From Thiomicrorhabdus sp. (GTDB lineage Bacteria; Pseudomonadota; Gammaproteobacteria; Thiomicrospirales; Thiomicrospiraceae), in contig NZ_OY782566.1 in assembly GCF_963677875.1 (NCBI RefSeq), positions 372,001-436,000 on the forward strand: a stretch of DNA of 64,000 nucleotides. Reading direction: 5' to 3'. The notes under the pieces are model-generated. The model was not told the origin of the DNA. It did not search any database and was given only the letters and a program-made list of their open reading frames with translations. Position numbers and translations under genes: made by a program. This document shows positions 1 through 8,304 of the stretch, in pieces. Numbering within the stretch: position 1 is the stretch's first letter; every line of letters starts with the position of its first letter.

Positions 1-1
1 C

Positions 2-613
2 GCCAATGTCAAACTGGGTAATTTTCAACTTTCTCAGTCTATGGTGGGGGATTTAGACGGCTGGACTCATCTGTCGATTACCCGGTTTAAAAGCAATTTA
101 CCGCAAGCTCAGTTAGCAACCGGTTATATCTATGTCGGCGGTAACCCGCATCAACCGGAGATCGGCGACATTAAGATTACCTACCTCTACATACCGTCAG
201 AAAAAGACTACACTGTGATCGCAAAACAGGACAATCGCTTACTGACACCGTATACAGCCAGTAACGGAAATCGCATCGCCTTTGCCAAACAGGGAATTCA
301 TTCCCCGCAAGAATTATTTTCCGAAGCACAATCGGACAACCGCTTCATGGCCTGGCTGTTGCGGGCAATCGGACTATTTGTACTCTTTTTCAGCTTTATT
401 CTGATCATGGCACCGGTTCAAACCATTCTCAGCATTATTCCGATTTTGGGTTCAGTCATTGGTGCAGGTACTTTCTTTATCGCAATCCTTCTGACGTTAC
501 TGGTCGGCGGAGGCATCATTGCCATCGCCTGGTTTGCTCAAAGACCACTGATCTCCTTTTCTATTTTAGCGGCTATTTTATTGATGGTTTTTCTCGGCAA
601 GAGACGCAAATAA
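2..613 (+). CDS. TMEM43-family membrane protein, C-terminal part (5' end outside window)
   Basis: The frame is open from the left edge of the window, so only about the last 203 residues are visible and the true start lies further left. A soluble part with a YLYIPSEKDYTVIA stretch is followed by a DNRFMAWLLR helix, four closely spaced hydrophobic segments (about positions 340-595) and a basic GKRRK tail. This order matches the C-terminus of bacterial TMEM43 (DUF1625) proteins, inner-membrane proteins of unknown function. A strong hairpin follows directly, so it ends its own transcription unit. The family call is from recognition of the motif order; no substrate or partner can be inferred. Confidence 0.78.
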   Translation, partial: ANVKLGNFQLSQSMVGDLDGWTHLSITRFKSNLPQAQLATGYIYVGGNPHQPEIGDIKITYLYIPSEKDYTVIAKQDNRLLTPYTASNGNRIAFAKQGIHSPQELFSEAQSDNRFMAWLLRAIGLFVLFFSFILIMAPVQTILSIIPILGSVIGAGTFFIAILLTLLVGGGIIAIAWFAQRPLISFSILAAILLMVFLGKRRK

Positions 614-635
614 TTCACTTTATACGGCATCAACA

Positions 636-671
636 AAAATCCCCGGCAACCATTCGATCGCCGGGGATTTT
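636..671. terminator. Bidirectional terminator between TMEM43-like gene and soxZ
   Basis: Perfect 12-bp inverted repeat (AAAATCCCCGGC at 636-647, its complement at 660-671) with a 12-nt loop. It starts with A residues and ends with T residues, so it can end transcripts of both converging genes. Confidence 0.9.
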
Positions 672-693
672 CTCATTTAAGCCACTGAGGATT

Positions 694-1005
694 TTATTTC
701 AGGGTTAAAGATTCCGAACCTTTTTCACCGGTGTTATCAGCCAGATTGATGGTAATTTTATCGCCGGAATTGGCTTTTACCTGTACCGCCATATAGGGGT
801 TGGCGGAAACCGCACCGGACCATTGCGCATCAACCACTTTACTTCCGTTGACTGACACTTCGACCAGGTCGATGAATTTAGCCGGATAGGGTTTTCCGGT
901 TTTTTTGTTCATCCGGGCACCCGACTCCATTGGGTGTTTGATTAACGCTTTGATTTCGGCTACGCCGCCTTTCGATTTACCACGCATTCTGATTTTAATA
1001 CTCAT
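694..1005 (-). CDS. soxZ: SoxZ, thiosulfate carrier subunit
   Basis: SoxZ pairs with SoxY in the periplasm; the SoxYZ dimer carries the sulfur intermediate during thiosulfate oxidation by the Sox system. The ~103-residue product has the family length and its beta-rich pattern (IKIRMRGKSKGGVAEIKALI, HPMESGAR near the front, conserved NPYMAVQVKANSGDKITI in the second half), and it lacks a signal peptide, as usual: SoxZ is co-exported with SoxY. Four ATG codons lie near the start (1014, 1008, 1005). The AAAGGA ribosome site overlaps the first, so 1005 (MSIKIRM) or 1008 is preferred. It lies 69 bp downstream of soxY in the same orientation and almost certainly in one operon. No soxA, soxX, soxB or soxCD is nearby. 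Confidence 0.95.
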   Translation of the reverse strand: MSIKIRMRGKSKGGVAEIKALIKHPMESGARMNKKTGKPYPAKFIDLVEVSVNGSKVVDAQWSGAVSANPYMAVQVKANSGDKITINLADNTGEKGSESLTLK

Positions 1006-1074
1006 CATTGCCATCCTTTAAAGTCTCGATACTTTTGTTATGTGATTCTCTTTCTTTGTTCATGCCGTAAACAA

Positions 1075-1542
1075 TTAACCGCCGCATCCGCCGATGGTCA
1101 CTTTCACTTCCTGCTGCGCCTTTAACAGCTTGCCTCCCGCTTTAACAACGGCGACAACATCCATTGTTTGTCCCATCTTGATTCGCGTCGAAACATAACC
1201 AACCGCTCCGGCCGAAAATGTGTACTCGCAAACCAGCGGCATCGGATTTTTATTGGCGAGTATGGCAATGGATTCCACCCCGTCAATCCCGGATGCATCA
1301 ACCGTGATCGGTGTTACCGCACCGTTTTCGGCAATCGCCGGCGCTTTCAATTTAATATCAGCGGATTCCGTGGCACCTGCCGATCCGTACACACCATTCA
1401 AGGCATCATCCAGCGATTTGGCGGCAAAGGCCTTCTGATTCCAATCCGCCAGAACCGTTGAAGGCACCAGAAGACCGGCATTTGCTGCAGCGACAGCTGC
1501 ACCGGTAGCTAGGGTGTTTTTTAAAAATGCTCTACGTTTCAT
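1075..1542 (-). CDS. soxY: SoxY, sulfur-carrier subunit with C-terminal GGCGG arm
   Basis: SoxY holds the growing sulfur adduct on a cysteine near its C-terminus while SoxXA, SoxB and SoxCD act on it in the periplasm. The protein starts with a Tat-type leader (MKRRAFLKNTLATGAAVAAA, cleavage probably after VLA near residue 32) and ends in the swinging arm VTIGGCGG, whose cysteine is the attachment residue. At 155 aa it has the normal length. A good AGGAG ribosome site sits about 8 bases before the ATG. It is upstream of and co-oriented with soxZ. The leader region contains two small hairpins (1567-1607 and 1615-1632), described separately. Confidence 0.97.
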   Translation of the reverse strand: MKRRAFLKNTLATGAAVAAANAGLLVPSTVLADWNQKAFAAKSLDDALNGVYGSAGATESADIKLKAPAIAENGAVTPITVDASGIDGVESIAILANKNPMPLVCEYTFSAGAVGYVSTRIKMGQTMDVVAVVKAGGKLLKAQQEVKVTIGGCGG

Positions 1543-1960
1543 AATTTCACTCCTGATTGAAAAATCAAAGGCTTTACAGGATTCGAAATCGTTGGCTGCA
1601 AGCCTTTAATATAAGAAAGCACTGATGCTTTCCTGGCTTCAGATTAGTGTTTTTTAATGATCAATAGCAATTAAAAAGTTTTATGCAGATTAAATTTTTT
1701 AAAAGTATTGAGACGAAACAAAAATCATTTTTTACTTTGTTTTCAATAGCTTAAATATTAAGTGAAAATTAATTTTAATATTGAACAATATAAAGTATCG
1801 TCATTATTCGTTAAGAAACAATCCCGGCTTTTTGAACATCAATGATTTGATTCCCCCATCAACCGCTTCCAAAATTTCACTTGGAAACCGCTTAAGAAGT
1901 AAATTTTCCTTCAACTCAAGCTATACTTAGCTCAATGCTCATTTTAAGGAAGAAAACGCA
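1543..1960. other. Divergent intergenic region soxY / selD (no gene)
   Basis: This 418-bp A+T-rich stretch separates the divergent soxYZ and selD-selU operons and must hold both promoters. On the soxY side there are two hairpins: an 8-bp stem AAAGGCTT (1567-1574) with AAGCCTTT (1600-1607), and a 7-bp stem GAAAGCA (1615-1621) with TGCTTTC (1626-1632). On the selD side a TATACT-like -10 lies near 1920-1926 and an AAGGA ribosome site near 1946. No coding potential was seen. Confidence 0.5.
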
Positions 1961-3037
1961 ATGAAAACGACCTCTGGCAGCACTCAGCAATTGATCAAAT
2001 TGACGGAATACAGCCACGGGGCCGGTTGCGGTTGCAAAATTTCGCCGAAAATCCTCGACAGCATCCTTAAAACCTCAATGGACATCGCCCCTCACCCGGC
2101 ATTATTGGTCGGTAACAGTACCAAAGATGACGCTGCAGCTTATGATTTAGGCAACGGTACTTCCGTCTTGAGTACAACCGACTTCTTCATGCCGATTGTC
2201 GACGACCCTTTTACCTTCGGGAAAATTGCCGCAACCAACGCAATCAGCGACATCTATGCAATGGGCGGCAATCCGTTGATGGCGATTGCGATCTTCGGCT
2301 GGCCAATCGACAAACTGCCTCCCGAGGTCGGTCAACAGGTCATCGAAGGCGGTCGCGCGGTTTGTCAGGCGGCAGGTATTCCTTTGGCTGGAGGACACTC
2401 GATTGACGCGCCGGAGCCGATTTTCGGCCTGGCCGTTACCGGACTGGTACAAAACGAACACCTGAAACGCAACGCTTCTGCCGAAGTCGGCTGTGAACTG
2501 TTTCTTACCAAACCGGTGGGGATCGGTATTTTGACCACCGCGCAGAAACAAAAGAAAATTCAACCCGAGCATATGCAAATGGCAATCGAAGCCATGACCA
2601 CTCTGAATAAGCCGGGCAGCGAGTTCGCCAAACTCGAAGGCGTCACCGCCTTGACCGACGTGACCGGATTTGGTGTTTTAGGCCATTTGATCGAAATTTG
2701 CGAAGGCAGCGACATTAGCGCACAGATTGAATTTTCCAAGGTTCCGATTCTACCGCATGTTCTGAATTATCTTGCCCAAGGCTGTACACCCGGCGGAACC
2801 GGACGTAATTTCGACAGCTACGGACACAAAGTAAGCGGCTTTCAAGGACAAGCCTTAACGGAAGACCAAAAAATGATTCTATGCGATCCGCAAACCTCCG
2901 GCGGCTTGCTTGCCGCAGTCAAATCTGACGCAGTTGACGAATTCAAAGCGCTTGCCGCACGCTACAATCTTCACTTGGAATCCATTGGAAAAACGATTCC
3001 AAAAACCGATTTGCCGCATGTGATCGAGGTTATTTAA
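1961..3037 (+). CDS. selD: Selenide, water dikinase (selenophosphate synthetase)
   Basis: SelD makes selenophosphate from selenide and ATP, the selenium donor for selenocysteine and for 2-selenouridine in tRNA. The N-terminal glycine-rich loop reads [10 protein letters not shown], with Cys23 and Lys26 matching the catalytic Cys17 and Lys20 of the E. coli enzyme. Both cysteines are ordinary TGC codons, so this is the Cys and not the selenocysteine form. ATP-binding parts [32 protein letters not shown] and the C-terminal [10 protein letters not shown] are all present; 358 aa is near the normal length. Its TAA stop overlaps the ATG of selU by one base (TAATG), so the pair is translationally coupled. 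Confidence 0.97.
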   Translation: MKTTSGSTQQLIKLTEYSHGAGCGCKISPKILDSILKTSMDIAPHPALLVGNSTKDDAAAYDLGNGTSVLSTTDFFMPIVDDPFTFGKIAATNAISDIYAMGGNPLMAIAIFGWPIDKLPPEVGQQVIEGGRAVCQAAGIPLAGGHSIDAPEPIFGLAVTGLVQNEHLKRNASAEVGCELFLTKPVGIGILTTAQKQKKIQPEHMQMAIEAMTTLNKPGSEFAKLEGVTALTDVTGFGVLGHLIEICEGSDISAQIEFSKVPILPHVLNYLAQGCTPGGTGRNFDSYGHKVSGFQGQALTEDQKMILCDPQTSGGLLAAVKSDAVDEFKALAARYNLHLESIGKTIPKTDLPHVIEVI

Positions 3038-4161
3038 TGACACCGAGCCTGACCCGTTTCGACGCGGATTTGCCTCAAACCGACGATTTCAAATCGATTG
3101 TTCTCAATAACACGCCTTTGATCGACGTCCGAGCGCCAGTGGAATTTACACAAGGCGCTTTCTCCAGTGCAAATAATTTGCCGTTGATGGATGACGAAGA
3201 ACGCCAAAAAGTTGGCCTCTGCTACAAACAACACGGCAACGAAGCCGCAGTAAAGCTTGGACATAAGCTGGTTAACGAAACCATCCGCACACCGCGAATT
3301 CAATCCTGGGCGGAATTCATGGATCACCATCCCGATGCCTTGCTGTACTGTTTTCGCGGTGGAATGCGTTCGAAAATTGCCCAACAATGGTTGCAGGATA
3401 ACGGCCGTAGAATTGTACGTTTGAGAGGTGGCTACAAAGCCTTTCGACGCTATTTAATCGATTTTCTGGAGTCGGTTCCCGACGTGTTTACCGCAGCCGG
3501 TATTCAGCCGATTGTCTTGGCAGGTCGGACCGGTTCCGGAAAAACCCAACTGCTCAAACAACTGCTGAAAGCTCCAGATCTGAACCCCCTTGATCTGGAA
3601 GCGCTTGCTCACCACAGAGGCTCGGCCTTCGGACGTCACGCCACCCCGCAACCAACTCAGATTAACTTCGAAAACAACCTTTCCATGACACTGATCCGCT
3701 TTCTCGAGAATCAGGCCAAACGCCTGATCCTTGAAGACGAAGGTCGCAACATCGGCACGGTCAATCTGTCTAAACCGCTCTTCGATTTTTTGAAAAGCGG
3801 GCAGCGCATCCTTCTCGAGACACCGCTGGAAGAACGGATCACGATCACCCTCGACGAATACGTGATTCAAGCGCAACGGGAATACCGTTCCATCGAAGAT
3901 TGGCAGACATTTATGCTGACTGCCTTGCAACGTATTCAACGACGGCTTGGCGGAGAACGCTATCAACGAGTTCTGCAACAATTTGATGCGGCGCTGCAAC
4001 AACAGATAACCCATGGAGTAACGGAAGGTCACCGGGGTTGGATTGAAACCCTGCTGGTGGAATATTACGATCCGATGTACGACTACCAGATGCAAAAAAG
4101 GCAACACAAAGTTGCCTTTAGCGGTTCCATGCAGGAAATTCTCGAATTTCTGCAAAAATAA
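3037..4161 (+). CDS. selU: tRNA 2-selenouridine synthase SelU (MnmH)
   Basis: SelU exchanges the sulfur of 2-thiouridine at the wobble base of Lys, Glu and Gln tRNAs for selenium, by way of a geranylated intermediate, using selenophosphate from SelD. An N-terminal rhodanese domain carries the catalytic cysteine in CFRGGMRS (Cys105), and a P-loop follows at about residues 161-170 (LAGRTGSGKT). The 374-aa length fits the family. The gene starts on the selD stop codon. A hairpin just after the stop serves mainly the opposite-strand gene. Selenium use in this operon is explained by tRNA modification alone; no selA, selB or selC is in the window. Confidence 0.96.
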   Translation: MTPSLTRFDADLPQTDDFKSIVLNNTPLIDVRAPVEFTQGAFSSANNLPLMDDEERQKVGLCYKQHGNEAAVKLGHKLVNETIRTPRIQSWAEFMDHHPDALLYCFRGGMRSKIAQQWLQDNGRRIVRLRGGYKAFRRYLIDFLESVPDVFTAAGIQPIVLAGRTGSGKTQLLKQLLKAPDLNPLDLEALAHHRGSAFGRHATPQPTQINFENNLSMTLIRFLENQAKRLILEDEGRNIGTVNLSKPLFDFLKSGQRILLETPLEERITITLDEYVIQAQREYRSIEDWQTFMLTALQRIQRRLGGERYQRVLQQFDAALQQQITHGVTEGHRGWIETLLVEYYDPMYDYQMQKRQHKVAFSGSMQEILEFLQK

Positions 4162-4197
4162 AAAGCCCGCCAAGAAAACCTGAGCGGGCCCGTGTCT
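4161..4197 (-). terminator. Terminator for the Spy-like gene (convergent with selU)
   Basis: Stem GCCCGC (4165-4170) / GCGGGC (4184-4189) with a 13-nt loop. Read on the minus strand the stem is followed by TTTTTATTTTT, a good U-tract; on the plus strand the tail (CCGTGTCTTT) is poor. Confidence 0.8.
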
Positions 4198-4221
4198 TTC
4201 GACTTGTGTCTTTTCCAGACG

Positions 4222-4725
4222 TTACGGCTTCGGACGAATCATGGATTCCGCCTTGGCGCGCATTGTTGGATAAACCTCTTTAACTAACTTGTCATATTGC
4301 TCCGGAGTCAGACTGCTCTTGATAAACTGATGACATTTCATTTTTCCTGTAACCAACTTGGCTCTCAACTCGGCAATCTCTTTGTTACGCTTCTGGATCG
4401 TTTCCAGACTCGCACCTTCCAAAGCCATCTGGCTGGACTCTTGTTCCATTTTAATAATCTTATCAATCAGCTTTTTACCGTTCGGTGCCTTTTCTTTTTT
4501 GAATTGATTAAACTTCTGGCACTGCTCCGCCGACAGATTCAATGCCTGTTCACTGTTCAATACCACCGGAAGCAGATTCGGCATGTAATTGGCATGGAAG
4601 TTTTCAATAATCGATTTAGGCGTCGGAGTGACTTTCTGGCACACGCCGCCCTCTGCGGCCGCAACGCCCTGAGCAGTGATTGCCAAAGAAGTCCCTAAAA
4701 AAGTTGCCATTAATAATTTACGCAT
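4222..4725 (-). CDS. Periplasmic Spy/CpxP-like helical protein (LTxxQ type)
   Basis: The product (about 167 aa from the second ATG) begins with a clear Sec signal peptide (MRKLLMATFLGTSLAITAQG, probable cut after VAA). The mature part is highly charged and helical, with two LTxxQ-like elements, LSAEQ near the middle and LTPEQYDKLV near the end, typical of the Spy/CpxP family of ATP-independent periplasmic chaperones and stress-sensor modulators. Cysteines at mature residues near VCQKV, EQCQK and MKCHQF are unusual for Spy and could form disulfides or bind metal. An upstream ATG at 4740 is possible, but starting at 4725 puts the signal peptide at the true N-terminus. No cpxRA-like partner is beside it. 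Confidence 0.5.
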   Translation of the reverse strand: MRKLLMATFLGTSLAITAQGVAAAEGGVCQKVTPTPKSIIENFHANYMPNLLPVVLNSEQALNLSAEQCQKFNQFKKEKAPNGKKLIDKIIKMEQESSQMALEGASLETIQKRNKEIAELRAKLVTGKMKCHQFIKSSLTPEQYDKLVKEVYPTMRAKAESMIRPKP

Positions 4726-5056
4726 CAGCCATATCTCCATTGTTTGAGGCTTATTGATCGTATACGGAGGGCATAACCCACCGCTTACTGTAAAATCTTG
4801 CCATTAGTAATAGAACAAACAATACCATCAATTTTTACTTATGATTAGATAAGAAATAATAATCTTAAGAATATCTTAAGCTTTCAGACTGCAACGGCAC
4901 CAGAAAGGCAATTTCCACAAACACTCTACCCGTTCTTGAAAGCCTCCTTCTGACTGCCGTTCAAAAACCGAAAAGCCCCCATGAATAATATTGATGGGAC
5001 TTCGAAAGCAAAATGCTCTAGACTGCACAAGAAAAAAACGCACACCTTCTACATTA
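4726..5056. other. Intergenic region before pit, with a 17-bp palindrome
   Basis: A 331-bp, mostly A+T-rich divergent region holding the promoters of the Spy-like gene and the phosphate permease. The clearest element is CTTAAGAATATCTTAAG at 4864-4880, a perfect 7-bp inverted repeat around a 3-base centre and a plausible operator. CCCAT/ATGGG arms surround 4977-5000. No Pho-box match and no extra gene was seen. Confidence 0.4.
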
Positions 5057-6109
5057 ATGTCTATGGAATTAAGCTTCTTGTTGTTGATCATGGTGATTGT
5101 CGTCGTCGCACTGTACGACTTCACCAATGGCTTTCACGATGCTGCCGACATGGTTGCAACCGCCATCGCTTCCGGCGCCATGAAAACCTCGGTAGCAATC
5201 ATAATTGCCGGCCTCTTTACCTTTTTAGGCCCCTTGGTCATGGGATTGGCAGTCGCCGATACCGTCGGCACCTTTGTCGACATTGAAGGCGTACAGATTC
5301 ATCGTGCGCAAAGCCTTGTGATTGGCGCCTTGCTGGCCGCAATCTCCTACAATCTGATTACCTGGAAACTCGGCTATCCATCTTCCTCTTCCAATTCTCT
5401 CGCCGGCGGTTTGGTCGGAGCCGGCTTGGCTCTTCTCGGAAATCAGCAAATCAATTGGGGCATCGAAGCGATGGTCAACGGTCAGCTCGAAGGGGTTATG
5501 AAAGTAATTATCGGGCTCTTTGCCTCACCTTTTCTCGGCTTGCTGATCGGTTTTTTATTAATGAAGCTGATCCTGAGGCTGTTTCGGAATTTTACCTTTC
5601 GAATACGCAGGCTGTTCATTCTTTCCCAGTATTTCAGCGTGGCATGGCTTGGGTTTTCGCACGGCGCCAACGACGCTCAAAAAGGAATGGCAATTATCGG
5701 CATGATGCTGTTGGCCTCGGGGCAGACACAGAGTTTCGAAATTCCTTTATGGGCGATTTTTCTGTGTACCGGCGCAATTACCCTCGGCACCTTCTTCGGC
5801 GGCTGGAGCATCATCAAAACCTTGGGATTCGAAATCTACCGCGTCCGGGTCGTCCATTCGGTTGCCAACCAGCTCAGTGCCTCGGTCGTCAACACACTGG
5901 CCACCCTGATCGGCGCGCCAACCTCCACCACCCAGGTGGTCACCGCGACCCTGATCGGCAATGGCGCCGCAGAAAAACCTCGTCACGTCAACTGGCTTAA
6001 AGCCAAAGGCATCGTCACCGGATGGTTTTTGAACATCCCGATTTCTATGGCGCTTGGTGCATTTTACGCCACACTTATTTTCACTCTGTTTGGAGGTCCT
6101 CATGTTTAA
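5057..6109 (+). CDS. PiT-family inorganic phosphate permease
   Basis: An inner-membrane symporter for phosphate (some members take sulfate). The family's duplicated signature is present: DFTNGFHDAAD near the start and SHGANDAQKGM near the middle, each at the start of a block of hydrophobic helices; GAPTSTTQVV follows near the C-terminus. The start is uncertain: an ATG at 4991 would add 22 polar residues, while 5057 (MSMELSFLLL) or 5063 places the first helix at the N-terminus, as in the family. No candidate has a clear ribosome site. The stop overlaps the start of the DUF47 gene by 8 bases, the usual pit/DUF47 pairing. Confidence 0.9.
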   Translation: MSMELSFLLLIMVIVVVALYDFTNGFHDAADMVATAIASGAMKTSVAIIIAGLFTFLGPLVMGLAVADTVGTFVDIEGVQIHRAQSLVIGALLAAISYNLITWKLGYPSSSSNSLAGGLVGAGLALLGNQQINWGIEAMVNGQLEGVMKVIIGLFASPFLGLLIGFLLMKLILRLFRNFTFRIRRLFILSQYFSVAWLGFSHGANDAQKGMAIIGMMLLASGQTQSFEIPLWAIFLCTGAITLGTFFGGWSIIKTLGFEIYRVRVVHSVANQLSASVVNTLATLIGAPTSTTQVVTATLIGNGAAEKPRHVNWLKAKGIVTGWFLNIPISMALGAFYATLIFTLFGGPHV

Positions 6110-6731
6110 GTCCCTGCTCCAGAAATACGTTTTACCGAAAGAAGTCGATTTTCTCGGCGCTTTAAATCTGCACGTTCAAGCCATCAGACGCATTGCCCAT
6201 GACCTGCAAGCCTGCTTCATTCAAGGAGATGCAAAGTGCTGTCAAGCGGTAATGGACGATGAGCATCAGGCGAAAAGCATCAAAGAAAACAATATGAACG
6301 AGCTGCTCGACAGCTTTATTACTCCGATCGACCGGGAATCGATCTTTCGTATTATCAGCCAGCTTGACTGGCTGGCAGTGAGTATTCGCCATTTTATTAT
6401 CGAAGCCAAAGCATATGAGCTGGAACAATTACACAACGGTTATGACGCACTCTTTTCGCAAATCAGTCAGAGTGCCGATCACCTCGCTCACGGCTTCGAA
6501 AAGCTGATTGCCAAGCAGCCTCTTGCCGTTGCGCGCGAAGCTCAGGAGGTTCGTGACGGTTACGACAAACTGGTGGATATTTATGTCGACGAAATGGCAA
6601 AACTCTCCACAAGCAACAACCTGCGGACAATGTTTGTGCATCGCGAATTGCTGCAACAGCTCAAAGAGATCGGCAAACGATTTCAAGTCTGCGCTAACTC
6701 TCTGGAAGATATTCTGGTAAAAATGAACTGA
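6102..6731 (+). CDS. DUF47 (PhoU-like) regulator of the PiT permease
   Basis: About 209 aa, all helical, with the PhoU-like DUF47 pattern (LNLHVQAIRRIAHDLQACF, EHQAKSIKENNMNELLDSFITPIDRESIF, and a second helical half ending EIGKRFQVCANSLEDILVKMN). Such proteins sit beside pit genes and are thought to control phosphate uptake by binding the permease or metal ions. The GGAGGT ribosome site at 6092-6097, inside the end of the permease gene, fixes the start at 6102 rather than at the earlier ATG at 6054. A strong terminator follows. Confidence 0.88.
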   Translation: MFKSLLQKYVLPKEVDFLGALNLHVQAIRRIAHDLQACFIQGDAKCCQAVMDDEHQAKSIKENNMNELLDSFITPIDRESIFRIISQLDWLAVSIRHFIIEAKAYELEQLHNGYDALFSQISQSADHLAHGFEKLIAKQPLAVAREAQEVRDGYDKLVDIYVDEMAKLSTSNNLRTMFVHRELLQQLKEIGKRFQVCANSLEDILVKMN

Positions 6732-6764
6732 GCCAACCACTCCGCATCCCTCTGCCGAAAAAGA

Positions 6765-6803
6765 CAAAAGCCGGGGAACCTCAAGGTTCCCCGGCTTTTT
6801 ATT
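6765..6803. terminator. Bidirectional terminator after DUF47 / DsrE-like genes
   Basis: Perfect 11-bp stem GCCGGGGAACC (6771-6781) / GGTTCCCCGGC (6786-6796) with a TCAA tetraloop, an A-rich left side and TTTTTATT on the right. It serves both converging genes. Confidence 0.93.
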
Positions 6804-6828
6804 CCGAGAGGTCGCGAGCGTCTGTCGA

Positions 6829-7338
6829 TCAATCGTAAACCGGCACCAATTGATAACCTTGCGCCTGCCAGCCCATAACTGAAAGAAACCCGGAACGAAC
6901 GGCTTTAATTCCCGGGAGAAGGGTATCGTTATCGACATTAAAAGCAGCTGTTGCCGCCGAGCAAACTTCCATCTTGACACCGAGATCGACCAGACGCTGA
7001 ACCTGCACGGCAATTTTTTGCAGCACTTCTTCATATTCTATCTCAACCTCATGCGAAGGTTTCGTGGTAATGAATTTCACTGCTTTGGCAATAAAAATGA
7101 TCCGCTGGTGTGGTTCGACACCTTCTTTGAGCAGATTTGTACGGTTGGATTCGATCCCTTTTAAGTAGACCAGCATGGCATTCGGATTGGATTTGCGAAT
7201 GTCGTAAATCACGTGCATGCTTTTCAGGCCTTGCATCGCCTCTTTGTTGTTCAGCTCTTCGGCATAAGATGGCAAGGTGAAAGATAGAACAAACAAAGTA
7301 AAAAATAGTTTTAAAAAGGAAAACCGAGATAAGGTCAT
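6829..7338 (-). CDS. Periplasmic DsrE/DsrF-like (YchN-fold) protein
   Basis: A 169-aa protein with an N-terminal Sec signal (about residues 1-26, ending LPSYAEE). The mature part follows the DsrE-like fold: MHVIYDIRKSNPNAMLVYLKGIESN at the front, a VEVCSAATAAF-like strand with one cysteine (KMEVCSAATA) in the middle, and the typical ending VRSGFLSVMGWQAQGYQLVPVYD. DsrE proteins trap sulfane sulfur in sulfur oxidisers, but exported homologues like this one have no settled function. A GGAG site 6 bases before the ATG supports the start. It stands alone between terminators. Confidence 0.75.
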   Translation of the reverse strand: MTLSRFSFLKLFFTLFVLSFTLPSYAEELNNKEAMQGLKSMHVIYDIRKSNPNAMLVYLKGIESNRTNLLKEGVEPHQRIIFIAKAVKFITTKPSHEVEIEYEEVLQKIAVQVQRLVDLGVKMEVCSAATAAFNVDNDTLLPGIKAVRSGFLSVMGWQAQGYQLVPVYD

Positions 7339-7532
7339 GCGTCACTCCAGTGGCAGAATTAAAATCCGTATTCCAAGCCATGGTAATTTACCTGAATAAT
7401 ACATTCAAATTAGATAATTTTATGTTGGGCTGCCAAAATCTATGAGATAACTTGCTTGAGAAACGATAAGAAAAAAGACCTGTTTTTTGGACTTGAATAT
7501 CGCAAACGGCCAGAACCGTTAAAGGAGAAAAG

Positions 7533-8204
7533 ATGTCATCCAATGTTTACCAAGCCATCACTCAACGCCATTCCGTACGCGCCTTTTTGAACAAACCGGT
7601 TGCACAAGAACAAATCCGGCGCATTCTTGAAGCCGCACGCTTTGCCCCGTCAGGGGTTAATACCCAACCTTGGCAGGTTGCCGTTGTCAGTGGTGCGACC
7701 AAACAGCGTTTGCAGAATGCGATGCTGAAAAAATTCGCCGCCGGCGAACGAGGCAAAATGGATTATGCCTATTATCCAAACGAGTGGAAAATCCCCTACA
7801 AACAACGCCGGGTCGAAACCGGCAAACAACTCTACGGAGCCTTGCAGATCGACCGTAAAAACAAAGCCGGACAGAAAGCGCAATGGGCGGCCAACTATCG
7901 AGGGTTCGATGCACCGGTCACCCTGTATTTCTTTATGGACGACTGCCTGCAAACCGGTTCCTTTTTCGATTACGGCATGTTTGTCGAAAACATCATGCTG
8001 CTGGCTCAGGAAGAAGGACTTGCAACTTGCCCTCAAGGAGCCTTGGGAGAATACCCGGACCTCGTTCGCCGGGAACTCGGCTACGACCGGAACAAACTGC
8101 TGATCTGTGGAATGGCCCTGGGGTATGAAGACAAGGAACACCCGGTGAATCAATACCGAACCGAACGCGAAAAAGTAGACGATTTCACTCGTTTCTTCGA
8201 TTAG
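7533..8204 (+). CDS. Nitroreductase-family FMN oxidoreductase
   Basis: The 223-aa protein has the FMN-binding opening of nitroreductases (QRHSVRAF and APSGVNTQPW) and the family's C-terminal block (GLATCPQGALGEYPD, LLICGMALGYED). These enzymes reduce nitro compounds, quinones or other electrophiles with NAD(P)H; the natural substrate cannot be read from the sequence. A strong AAAGGAG ribosome site precedes the ATG. It is not obviously part of an operon; the next gene (an SDR) starts 100 bp on, after a spacer with its own ribosome site. Confidence 0.92.
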   Translation: MSSNVYQAITQRHSVRAFLNKPVAQEQIRRILEAARFAPSGVNTQPWQVAVVSGATKQRLQNAMLKKFAAGERGKMDYAYYPNEWKIPYKQRRVETGKQLYGALQIDRKNKAGQKAQWAANYRGFDAPVTLYFFMDDCLQTGSFFDYGMFVENIMLLAQEEGLATCPQGALGEYPDLVRRELGYDRNKLLICGMALGYEDKEHPVNQYRTEREKVDDFTRFFD

Positions 8205-8304
8205 CCTTCTAAAAGAGCGGTTGTACGGTTAATTCATCCCTTGACAGGATTGTCTCGAGCCTGCATTTTGTTACCATGATGAATATTTCAAGGAGAGAGA
8301 AACA

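Noticed and set aside
2018-2036. Selenocysteine codon in selD
   Set aside because: Both cysteine positions in GCGCK are TGC, not TGA.
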